From Planctomycetota bacterium (lineage in GTDB: Bacteria > Planctomycetota > UBA1135 > GCA-002686595): 64,000 nucleotides of DNA. The stretch lies in the NCBI GenBank assembly GCA_022446815.1, contig JAKVCD010000002.1, positions 146,595-210,594 on the forward strand, read 5' to 3'. Both the position numbers and the translations under genes were made by a program. A model generated the notes under the pieces. The model was not told the origin of the DNA, did not search any database, and saw only the letters and a list, made by a program, of their open reading frames with translations. Positions 51,514 to 59,014 of this stretch are shown piece after piece; the first letter of the stretch is position 1, and every line of letters starts with the position of its first letter.

Positions 51514-52559
51514 TGCGTGCTGCTATCTACGGGGCGCTCGCACTTGCGGCCCTCTCTGGTACGAGCTTCGGGCAAGTAGATCTGCGCTATGCGCCCGAGG
51601 AGGGGGTCGTTCTGAGGAGGAACTTTGAGGTGAAGCACTTTCTGGCTGTCACCCGCTCTGCGACGAAGGTCGGCGATCTGGAGGTCATCGGGCAGCGCAC
51701 CTTTGACATTCGAAGTGAGGAGAAGGTTCAGGTGAGCGACCGTTTGCTGAAGGTCGTTGATGGTCGTCCTTGGAACTTTAGGCGCTACTTCGACAGAGGT
51801 GGCTTGGACGGCTTCGCAGAGTTGAGCGGCGCCGGGGGAGCGGTCAACCTCCGCGCCGTCGGCTTAAGCCGGCTCAAGGGTAAGAGCGTGATGTTTACTT
51901 GGGTTCCAGAAGACTCGGTCTACGGTCGCTATTACGACGCGACCGATGGCGTTGAGGAGGACCTTAAGCACATGCAAGATGACCTCGATCTGCGTGGCTT
52001 TTTGCCTGAGGGAACGGTGGAGGTTGGTGGCACATGGAGCGTCCCTCCCTTGGCCATGGGTGACGCGCTCTCTCCCTGCGGCATGCTCTCCTTCGATTTC
52101 TCCAAGAGTAAGAACATCAGCTTGGCGCGGACGCTTCGGCTGGGGACGGGAAGTCACCTGTTCGAGCTCTTCCGTTCAGAGGTAAGTGGCGAGGTCAACG
52201 CTACGCTCACGTCCGTCGAACAGCTCGAGGGTGCAAGGGTTGCGACCGTCTCGGTCAAGTGGGACGTCAAGACCGCTAGTGATCTGACGGAGCTCGCTCG
52301 ACGTAACCGCGCCGTTGAAGAGATGCAGGTCGACAAGCAGCTCTTGTCTATGAAGGTGGCGCTTGAGCTCGTCGGGGAGGGGACGTTCCGGTGGGACCTC
52401 GACGCTGGGCACCTCGTGGACTACGACTTCAGCTCGAAGGAAGACGTCGATAGCGCCGTCAGGACGAAGTTCGGAGAGGACGGCGAGGTCCAGGAGGAGG
52501 TCTTGGAGATGGGCGGTCGAGTCGTGGTTAAGGGGCAGGTCGAGCGCCGCAGCCGCTAA
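51513..52559 (+). CDS. Predicted secreted protein, family unknown
   Basis: A 348-residue protein with signal peptide (AAIYGALALAALSGTSFGQ). The body is mixed beta/alpha without a recognised domain; a notable repeat-free, acidic C-terminus ends in EEVLEMGGRVVVKG. Both GTG 51510 and ATG 51513 are possible starts, and either overlaps the upstream MORN gene. It is the last gene of the HEAT-MORN run. Its stop TAA shares bases with the TAG of the convergent protease gene. Confidence 0.66.
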   Translation: MRAAIYGALALAALSGTSFGQVDLRYAPEEGVVLRRNFEVKHFLAVTRSATKVGDLEVIGQRTFDIRSEEKVQVSDRLLKVVDGRPWNFRRYFDRGGLDGFAELSGAGGAVNLRAVGLSRLKGKSVMFTWVPEDSVYGRYYDATDGVEEDLKHMQDDLDLRGFLPEGTVEVGGTWSVPPLAMGDALSPCGMLSFDFSKSKNISLARTLRLGTGSHLFELFRSEVSGEVNATLTSVEQLEGARVATVSVKWDVKTASDLTELARRNRAVEEMQVDKQLLSMKVALELVGEGTFRWDLDAGHLVDYDFSSKEDVDSAVRTKFGEDGEVQEEVLEMGGRVVVKGQVERRSR

Positions 52560-53908
52560 GGACAGAAGGTCACTTGCATCCCATCTGACAGCCCCGCCCC
52601 CCAGGGGTCTGCGCTGTCTTGGAACCAGATTTGATAGTGGCGGGTCGTCCCAACCATCTGTGGATCGACGACGACTGGGCGCTCGGTCCATCCAAAGATG
52701 CCGAACTGAAAGACCTGCTCACGCTTGATCGGAGGGGCGACAAGGAGGCTTCCTCCGAGCAACGGCCTGTCCTGTGCAGCTGGCCCTGAGAACAGGATGC
52801 CGAGGGCGCTCGGAATGCCTCCTGTGGTGCCGATTCGGAAGTTGTTTAAGGTCGCGCTCGGCCAGCTCGCTGCGTAGAGGCTGGGGACAGTCTGCTGCGA
52901 GGTCGTCTTGGGGACTCCATAAGTAACAGGGTCAGGGCAGTGCTGTAGCAAAGGATCAAACGGGAACGCGTTGGAGAGATCGCTGTTGGCGCTTCCCGGA
53001 CGTCTAACAAGGACGTCTCCTGGGCCGGCGTCTGATGGGATAGGGCACACAATCTTGGTGCCGCCATCTGTCGAGGAGAGGTTGTTGACCTGTAATGGCG
53101 TCCCATCGGAGAGGCCTGTCTCTCTCGTGAACCAGACAGAGTTCCCTTGCGGTGCGAAGTTTTGTCCGACGATCGTTACGGATGCGCCAGGGTTGAGCTC
53201 GTAAGTCTCGATCCGAGGTTTCAAAGGATCTGCAATCCCATAGAGCGCCTGCAGGCCCAGTCTGTCGTCCTCTTCAATGGAGCGGAAGTTTCCCTCTTCA
53301 AGGGAGGCTGAGGCGAACATGGTCGCGTTGAAGTCGGCAGAGTGCCCTAGGCCTAGTGCGTGCCCGAATTCATGCGCTGCGACTCCTTGGAGGTCCCGGT
53401 TGTCCTCAAGGTTAGGCGGCAGCCCAGGGCCGTCGTGCCAAACAACCGGGTCTTGATAGAAGCGTATTCGCCACCCGTCCGAGATCGGGAGCTCGGTGAA
53501 CGCCAGCACGCCTCCGCCGAAGCCGCTGAGCTCGCTGACGATGTTGTCGTCTGTCCCACCTGGTGAGTCTGCGAGCCCTTGCCATGAGGGGTCGAAGTTC
53601 GCCCCTCCGGAGCCTAGGTCATAGGGTTGAGTCGGGTCTCCGCTACCGTTGCCGTGCAGGCCGCTACCCCACTCAACGTAGGCCTTCCAGATCGCCAAAG
53701 GGGCGCCTGTAGCACCAGGGAAGGAGAGGTCTGGAGACGGATTGTTGTTAGCCTCCGGGTCGCTGAAGTTGTTGTAGACGCGGAAGTCGCGCTGGTTGAT
53801 GTCTAAGGACCCCCCTAGGTGCGTCCATGCCTTCAGCGGCGAGGGCATGAGCAGGGTCGCCGCGAGCGCTGAGGCCGCGGCTGCAGGCAGGTAGCGGGTG
53901 CAGCGCAT
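52556..53908 (-). CDS. Matrixin-like zinc metalloprotease with IPT/TIG domain
   Basis: A 450-residue secreted protein with signal sequence (AAAASALAATLLMPSPLKA). The zinc-binding motif is HEFGHALGLGH (residues 179-189), followed by Ser and the Met-turn TMFAS, the signature of M10 matrixins. An IPT/TIG-type Ig domain (RIETYELNPGASVTIVGQNF) begins near residue 230, and a beta-rich C-terminal region follows. It may be secreted to the cell surface or medium; a substrate cannot be predicted. It ends in a 4-base overlap with the convergent secreted gene. Confidence 0.82.
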   Translation of the reverse strand: MRCTRYLPAAAASALAATLLMPSPLKAWTHLGGSLDINQRDFRVYNNFSDPEANNNPSPDLSFPGATGAPLAIWKAYVEWGSGLHGNGSGDPTQPYDLGSGGANFDPSWQGLADSPGGTDDNIVSELSGFGGGVLAFTELPISDGWRIRFYQDPVVWHDGPGLPPNLEDNRDLQGVAAHEFGHALGLGHSADFNATMFASASLEEGNFRSIEEDDRLGLQALYGIADPLKPRIETYELNPGASVTIVGQNFAPQGNSVWFTRETGLSDGTPLQVNNLSSTDGGTKIVCPIPSDAGPGDVLVRRPGSANSDLSNAFPFDPLLQHCPDPVTYGVPKTTSQQTVPSLYAASWPSATLNNFRIGTTGGIPSALGILFSGPAAQDRPLLGGSLLVAPPIKREQVFQFGIFGWTERPVVVDPQMVGTTRHYQIWFQDSADPWGAGLSDGMQVTFCP

Positions 53909-54011
53909 AGCGATAGGCCTTATAGGCCATCAGAGCCGGCGGGAGGCTCCAACCAAGAGTATCACGCGTTTTGCTCTCTGGTCGGCCAGCCGTCTCACCC
54001 TGAATGGGGCG

Positions 54012-56489
54012 TCAGGGTGGGCTGATAGCGAGCGCTGGGGCCGCTTGTAGCAGGGGGTCAAAGCCTGGCTGGCTCCATGATTGCTGTGATAGATGCTGAC
54101 GGAGGTCGTGCCAGTCGCGATAGCGAGGCCCCAAGTCGAGGATGCGCGCCAAGTAGCGGGGCCGCTCTTCGGGTTTGGACATCTCCCATGCCCAGGATAG
54201 GAGTGCGTAAGAGTAATGCTGCTCAACACCCCCGTCGAAACTCTCAGCAGGGAGCTCGGCTCCCCTTTTAAATGGAGCCTCCTCTCTTGCTAGGGGGGCG
54301 ACGGGGAAGATCCAGCGCGCGCCGCTCATCTTCTTTGCGTCCGGCCAATAGAGAGTAGGCCCGTCTGGCGACGAGAAGACGGGGCTAAAATAGAGGGTCT
54401 CAACACAGGCCAGCAGGTCTCTCTCTACGGCATCGGCTAGCTCCGGGTGCTTGTTGTTCAGGCATGAGCGCAGGGCAGAGCGAAGGCCTAGCTGAAGGAT
54501 GGCGACCTGGAAAGAGTGTGCGGTGGCATGGGCTCTATTGACCGGACGGGCTGAGGTCGTGTCTCGCATTACGACTCCAGTGGGTGGGGTCGCCTTCGTG
54601 ATCGCTTGGCAGGCGTCCATGAGCCAGGCCTCGTAGCGATGACGCTCGGCTCCAGCGCTGAGGGAGTGGGCTGCGGCGACGGTGTCGAGCGCCCAGCCAA
54701 GCTCTCGGCCGACCGGGAGTCCCATCTGCGGAGACCCATTCGCATAGTCTAGGAGCTGCTTGATGCTCGTCATGGCCGGCGTCCGGCTCTCAATAGTGGG
54801 GAGTGCGAGGCGAACACGCTCGGCGCAATGCCGCAGGTCGTCTTTGGCGAGGCTGTCGTTCGCGAGCCAGGCGAGAGCCTTGGCATGTGCGGTGTAGCGG
54901 ATCAGGTGCGCGCCGTCATGAGCCTGCCATGAGAGCAGCTCTCCTCGAGAGGTAGGCCTCTTTGAGTCTCTCTGCCAGGTGTACTCCTGGTCGTAGTCCG
55001 GGCGTCGTTCTTGGGTGACATATTCACGAAGCGCTGTGGTGGGCACGGGTCCGCCCTCGCCGCTGAGCCGCAGGGGGGTCAGCTCAGCTCTAGGGACGAG
55101 GTGGTATCGGAACGGAAGCTTGCCCTCCCGGGTCCACTCCTCGATGCGTGTGGGTTCACCGGTCGCGCGCCATGAGCCAGTCGGTTGGCGAGAGCTGTTG
55201 GCTCGGTGGAGGAGCCTTAGATTGAGGAGTTCGTTGTGGTTTGCGTGGCTTGAGATGAACCTGAGGCCCGTGAGGAAGGTGACACCCTCTCCTCCGTGAC
55301 CTCCTGCGTTCGGCCTGAACCAGGGGTGGGCCCAGCCTAGGGCCGGAGAGCTCAGGAGCCCCGCGCCCCCCTTTCCTCTGCTCATGTGGTCTTCGATCGG
55401 GAGCGGAACCCAATTGATCATTCGGAGGCCCGGCTCTCGCGGGTGATCCCAGCGTTGCTTGAGAGTGGGGAGCTGTTGGCGGTGTGGGAAGAAGTGTGCG
55501 GTCTTTGGGTTGCTCCAGGACCAACTGTCCAGACTTGGGATGCAGGCTGCGGATCCCTTCCCTCGAATGTGCTCCCGCGCCTTGTTTTGAGTGCTTGGCT
55601 TGTCCGTCGGGAACAGGGCGAGCCGCCGCTGTAGCCTCGCACCTGGCGGCATCATGTGCAGCTTTCCATCGGGTTGGGCGCATACGATCGGGAGGCTCAC
55701 CTCGCCAGCTCCTCGCTCGAGGGGGCCTTGGGCCGGATCTTTGATGTCCGTGATCGCGCTCCAACCTTCAGGCAGCACGAGCTCTAACGATTCGAAGTAC
55801 AGGGGCCCGATCGGGGCTTCGGCGACGTTAGGGGTCGCGTCTGGTGAGATAAGCGCGTTGTGTACTCGTATGTCTAGGGTGAGGTAGTCGTCCTCGCTCC
55901 AAGAACCAAAGTAGGCGTGCACTCCAAAGAGGTGCGGGTGAAGCGCCTCCTCGGGATCCTCTGGCACCAGGACGACTGCGTGGCAGTCTTGGCGATGGAC
56001 ATGGCCCGCCTTGATCGTTCTCATCGAATGATGCCCGATGCCCCCGGGGTGAATCTCTGCGACATAGGTCTCGCCTTTCGCGTCGGTGGCTCGCAGCTGA
56101 GCGGGCTTTGTGATCCGCTCATGAGCGCCTGATATGTCTTGAAGGAAATGGGCTGGCCTCGCGCTCACGAGGTCGATCCAGCGACCTGATCGCATGTGGG
56201 CGATGACCTCAATCACCTCAACCGCTCCGGTCGGGCTATAGGTGACGGGCTCCACTTGGACGTAGGTCAGCTCTTCTGACAGCACCTCATGGAAGGCGAG
56301 TTTCTCAGGCACAAGCGCATAGTCCGCGGGGACCGGGACGGTCCCTCGTACATAACACCCTGCTGCGCTCGGAGACCACTGAACCTGCCCTAGCAGTACG
56401 GGTCGTTCGCCCGAGGCAGCATTCGCTTCATTCGTGGCGCAGAGCAGCGCGCTCAGGATTCCGATCGTAAGAAGCATGGAGGAGGGCAA
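54012..56489 (-). CDS. Large exported protein of unknown function
   Basis: An 825-residue protein with N-terminal signal (MLLTIGILSALLCATNEANA). The first half is mostly beta (for example CYVRGTVPVPADYALVPEKL); the second half from about residue 530 is alpha-helical (SLAKDDLRHCAERVRLALP, RELGWALDTVAAAHSLSAGA). The latter resembles an alpha/alpha barrel such as those of glycan-active enzymes, but no catalytic motif was identified. M1 and M5 are both possible starts. It lies 103 bases upstream of the protease gene on the same strand and is divergent from the aminotransferase. Confidence 0.58.
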   Translation of the reverse strand: MPSSMLLTIGILSALLCATNEANAASGERPVLLGQVQWSPSAAGCYVRGTVPVPADYALVPEKLAFHEVLSEELTYVQVEPVTYSPTGAVEVIEVIAHMRSGRWIDLVSARPAHFLQDISGAHERITKPAQLRATDAKGETYVAEIHPGGIGHHSMRTIKAGHVHRQDCHAVVLVPEDPEEALHPHLFGVHAYFGSWSEDDYLTLDIRVHNALISPDATPNVAEAPIGPLYFESLELVLPEGWSAITDIKDPAQGPLERGAGEVSLPIVCAQPDGKLHMMPPGARLQRRLALFPTDKPSTQNKAREHIRGKGSAACIPSLDSWSWSNPKTAHFFPHRQQLPTLKQRWDHPREPGLRMINWVPLPIEDHMSRGKGGAGLLSSPALGWAHPWFRPNAGGHGGEGVTFLTGLRFISSHANHNELLNLRLLHRANSSRQPTGSWRATGEPTRIEEWTREGKLPFRYHLVPRAELTPLRLSGEGGPVPTTALREYVTQERRPDYDQEYTWQRDSKRPTSRGELLSWQAHDGAHLIRYTAHAKALAWLANDSLAKDDLRHCAERVRLALPTIESRTPAMTSIKQLLDYANGSPQMGLPVGRELGWALDTVAAAHSLSAGAERHRYEAWLMDACQAITKATPPTGVVMRDTTSARPVNRAHATAHSFQVAILQLGLRSALRSCLNNKHPELADAVERDLLACVETLYFSPVFSSPDGPTLYWPDAKKMSGARWIFPVAPLAREEAPFKRGAELPAESFDGGVEQHYSYALLSWAWEMSKPEERPRYLARILDLGPRYRDWHDLRQHLSQQSWSQPGFDPLLQAAPALAISPP

Positions 56490-56568
56490 GCCTGGTTGTG
56501 TCTTCAGGAGGTGGTGGGACCTCTGGGCCGAGGCAACCCATGGTTTGGGGTTCTGGTAATGCAGAAAC

Positions 56569-56574
56569 TAATAT
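56569..56574 (+). promoter_or_regulatory. -10-like box at leaderless distance from the aminotransferase start
   Basis: TAATAT lies 7-12 bases upstream of the ATG at 56581. At that distance, transcription would start at or near the start codon, which would make a leaderless mRNA. No Shine-Dalgarno is seen between it and the ATG. No good -35 was found. Low confidence. Confidence 0.35.
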
Positions 56575-56580
56575 CTTTGG

Positions 56581-57735
56581 ATGATGGATCACCACAGATC
56601 AGAGAGGCTCGCCGACCTCGCTCAGTCTGATATTCGACGCATGACGAGAGAGTGTGATGCTGTAAATGGCATCAATCTGGGGCAGGGAATCTGTCAGCTC
56701 CCTACTCCTGAGCCAGTCGCACGTGGAGCGATCGAGGCGATCCAGCGGGGGGACGCTATCTATTCCTACCCAGAGGGCATTTTGCCGCTGCGGGAGGCTA
56801 TCGCTGGCAAGCTCGCTCGAGAGAACGGGATCTCCGCGGATCCTATTGAAGAGATCGTAGTGACAAGCGGAGCGTCCGGTGCCTACACCGCGGCGCTGCA
56901 CGCGCTCTTTGACCCGGGTGATGGAATCCTCCTCTTTGAGCCCTATTACGGTTACCACAGAAACGCGGCAGTCCTCGCTGGCTTGATTCCCCAGGTGGCG
57001 CAGCTGGAAGGCCCAAGTGCCATGGTCACGAGGGAGCTCTTAGAGGCTTCAATTGACGAGCGTACTCGGGCGGTGATTGTGTGTACGCCTGCGAATCCCT
57101 CGGGGAAGATGTGGGTCAGGGGAGAGCTCGAGGTCCTCGCTGACGTGGCGCGTGAGCATGACCTCATCGTCCTCACGGATGAGATCTACGAGTGCATTAC
57201 GTATGACGGGGCTGAGCACATCTCTCCGGCGACTGTCTCGGACCTCAAGGATCGAACGGTCACGATCATGGGGCTCTCAAAGACCTTCTCTATCACAGGG
57301 TGGCGACTTGGGTATGCCGTCGCGCCTCCTCATTGGGCGCGCGCGATGTCGGTGGTTCATGACCTGTTCTACATATGCGCTCCTACTCCCTTACAGCACG
57401 GCGTGACGGCTGGCTTCTCTCTCCCGCAGGCCTTCTATGAAGAGATGCGAGCTGAGTACTCGCGCAAACGGGAGGTGCTCTGTGAGGCCCTGTCCTCTGT
57501 CGGTCTCGAACCGATTTGGCCACAAGGCGCTTACTACGTCCTGGCTGACATGAAGAAGCTGGGCGAGCCAACCGCTGCCGGGGCATGCATGGAGCTCCTC
57601 AAGAGAGTGGGCGTCGCCAGTGTCCCCGGAACAGCTTTCTTTGACAGTGAGGTCGGAGAGAAGTGCGCGAGGTTCTGCTTCGCGCTCTCCGAAGAGCTCG
57701 TCACTCAAGCCGCCCAGCAACTCCGGAGCCTTTAG
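56581..57735 (+). CDS. Class I/II pyridoxal-phosphate aminotransferase
   Basis: A 384-residue fold-type I aminotransferase of the aspartate-aminotransferase superfamily. Motifs are INLGQGICQLPTP, GASGAYTAAL (phosphate-binding region), PANPSGK with Asn172, TDEIYE with Asp200, the PLP-binding Lys234 in SKTFSITGWRLGY, and the C-terminal CARFCFAL region where the carboxylate-binding Arg sits. Substrate is not decided by inspection. It starts with two Met codons, 56581 and 56584. It stands alone, divergent from the 825-residue protein and convergent with a small exported protein. Confidence 0.87.
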   Translation: MMDHHRSERLADLAQSDIRRMTRECDAVNGINLGQGICQLPTPEPVARGAIEAIQRGDAIYSYPEGILPLREAIAGKLARENGISADPIEEIVVTSGASGAYTAALHALFDPGDGILLFEPYYGYHRNAAVLAGLIPQVAQLEGPSAMVTRELLEASIDERTRAVIVCTPANPSGKMWVRGELEVLADVAREHDLIVLTDEIYECITYDGAEHISPATVSDLKDRTVTIMGLSKTFSITGWRLGYAVAPPHWARAMSVVHDLFYICAPTPLQHGVTAGFSLPQAFYEEMRAEYSRKREVLCEALSSVGLEPIWPQGAYYVLADMKKLGEPTAAGACMELLKRVGVASVPGTAFFDSEVGEKCARFCFALSEELVTQAAQQLRSL

Positions 57736-57747
57736 CTCTGAAGAGAA

Positions 57748-57782
57748 GACCCCTCCGCCGCGATCCACACGCCGAAGGGGTC
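57748..57782. other. Inverted repeat between convergent genes
   Basis: GACCCCT (57748-57754) pairs with AGGGGTC (57776-57782), with a 21-base loop, in the only sizeable convergent gap of the window (103 bases). A partial repeat, GAAGGGGTC, recurs at 57830-57837. No T-tract follows on either strand, so terminator function is possible but unproven. Confidence 0.3.
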
Positions 57783-57838
57783 ACCATGGTGGCGAAGGTC
57801 CCATCCAGGCTTAATCCGCGCCACCCTTTGAAGGGGTC

Positions 57839-58201
57839 TCAGAAGCTATAGCGCCCTGGTACCCATACCCTCTTGTACTGATATTCGTAGCGGGCAGGCT
57901 CTCTCTTGAGCACATACCGGCCAGGGATGTAGCGCGTCACTGGGCTCCGAAAAGGGCCGAAGCATTTGGTCTCGTACCTCGGATTCACAAAGACTCGGTA
58001 TGACTCGCCAGGGATGAAGACGCGCTCTCTAACGAGCTTGTAATGGCCTGGTATATATCGCGGCAAGGTTGAGGCTGGTGGAGCGCACGCTCTCCTTGCC
58101 GAAGAGAGTGAGGGAGGATTGTAAGCCTCCGCTACAGCGACATTTGTTGTGAATGAGAGACTTGTAGCGAGGAGGAGTAGTGTCCTGATGATTTGGCTCA
58201 T
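57839..58201 (-). CDS. Small exported protein with repeated YIPG-type motif
   Basis: A 120-residue protein with a signal peptide (LLLLATSLSFTTNVAVAEA). The mature part is rich in Arg, Tyr and Pro, and contains two copies of a motif built on RYIPGHYKLVRE (about residue 48) and RYIPGRYVLKRE (about 90), with VFIPG and VWVPG completing each unit. Such VPG/Y repeats occur in small exported proteins of unknown role. Cys residues number two in the mature protein. No operon partner. Confidence 0.58.
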   Translation of the reverse strand: MSQIIRTLLLLATSLSFTTNVAVAEAYNPPSLSSARRACAPPASTLPRYIPGHYKLVRERVFIPGESYRVFVNPRYETKCFGPFRSPVTRYIPGRYVLKREPARYEYQYKRVWVPGRYSF

Positions 58202-58360
58202 GCACCTCCGATTGCACGAGGCGTGCCAAGGCTAGGTGGGCTCTGGCGTACTCCCGAGCTTGCTCTTGTTTGAATTGAGCCTGGCGGTGACCCAAGGGGG
58301 GGACGCGCTGTCTACGAAGGTGTGCAGTCCTAGCTGAACCCTTGCTTCTGCTATCGGAGG

Positions 58361-59014
58361 ATGCGATATCGGGGTATGCGAAGTGATCCCAGCCCTGAGC
58401 GAGGTGAGGCAGTCCCTGACGACAAGCTAGAGGTGAGCCGAAGAGGCTTCCTGCAAGGGGCAGGTGGAGCTGCGGCGGGTGCCTTGCTCATACAGCCAGA
58501 CGCTGCTGCGGCTCCTAAGGCTCGCAAAAGCGGTGAGCAGAGCGTCACGCTGATGGTGAACGGAGAGAGTCGCGATGTGAGCCTAGAGGCGCGTACCACG
58601 CTCTTGGACGCGCTGCGAATACGGCTTGAAGATCCCTTGACTGGAACGAAGCTCGTCTGCGATCGGGGTACATGCGGCGCTTGCACAGTCCTCTTGGATG
58701 GTGACCCCGTCTGCTCTTGCCTGGTTTTGGCTGTAGACGCTGTCGGCCATGAGGTGACCACCGTCGAGGGTCTCGCCCCTGAAGGGGAGATGAACGCAGT
58801 TCAGCGCGCTATGTGCAAGCACGACGGGATGATGTGCGGATTCTGTACGCCTGGCATCACGGTGACCCTCACCGCCTTTATGGAGGCTCAGCCGGCCGCT
58901 ACCCGCGAGGAGGTCCAAGCTGCGCTCAGCGGGAACTATTGTCGCTGCGGGACCTACCCCCATGTGTTCGACGCTGCACTTGAGGCAGGGCGCGAGCTGC
59001 AGGAGGGCAAGTGA
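58361..59014 (+). CDS. 2Fe-2S subunit of a periplasmic molybdenum aldehyde oxidoreductase (PaoA-like)
   Basis: A 217-residue subunit with Tat signal SRRGFLQGAGG followed by a hydrophobic stretch. The first 2Fe-2S cluster is in CDRGTCGACTVLLDGDPVCSC and the second in MCGFCTPG and CRCGTYPH, the paired domains of xanthine oxidase-type iron-sulfur subunits. The arrangement small subunit, Mo subunit, FAD subunit with a 4Fe-4S motif matches the E. coli paoABC (yagTSR) products. Its stop overlaps the next gene. The start is uncertain; 58376 is an alternative. It probably carries the complex to the periplasm by Tat. Confidence 0.87.
   Translation: MRYRGMRSDPSPERGEAVPDDKLEVSRRGFLQGAGGAAAGALLIQPDAAAAPKARKSGEQSVTLMVNGESRDVSLEARTTLLDALRIRLEDPLTGTKLVCDRGTCGACTVLLDGDPVCSCLVLAVDAVGHEVTTVEGLAPEGEMNAVQRAMCKHDGMMCGFCTPGITVTLTAFMEAQPAATREEVQAALSGNYCRCGTYPHVFDAALEAGRELQEGK

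Noticed and set aside
55156..55764. 202-residue minus-strand ORF within the 825-residue gene
   Set aside because: Same strand but another frame of a longer, signal-bearing gene; no domain recognised and Arg/Pro-rich composition is typical of a shadow frame.
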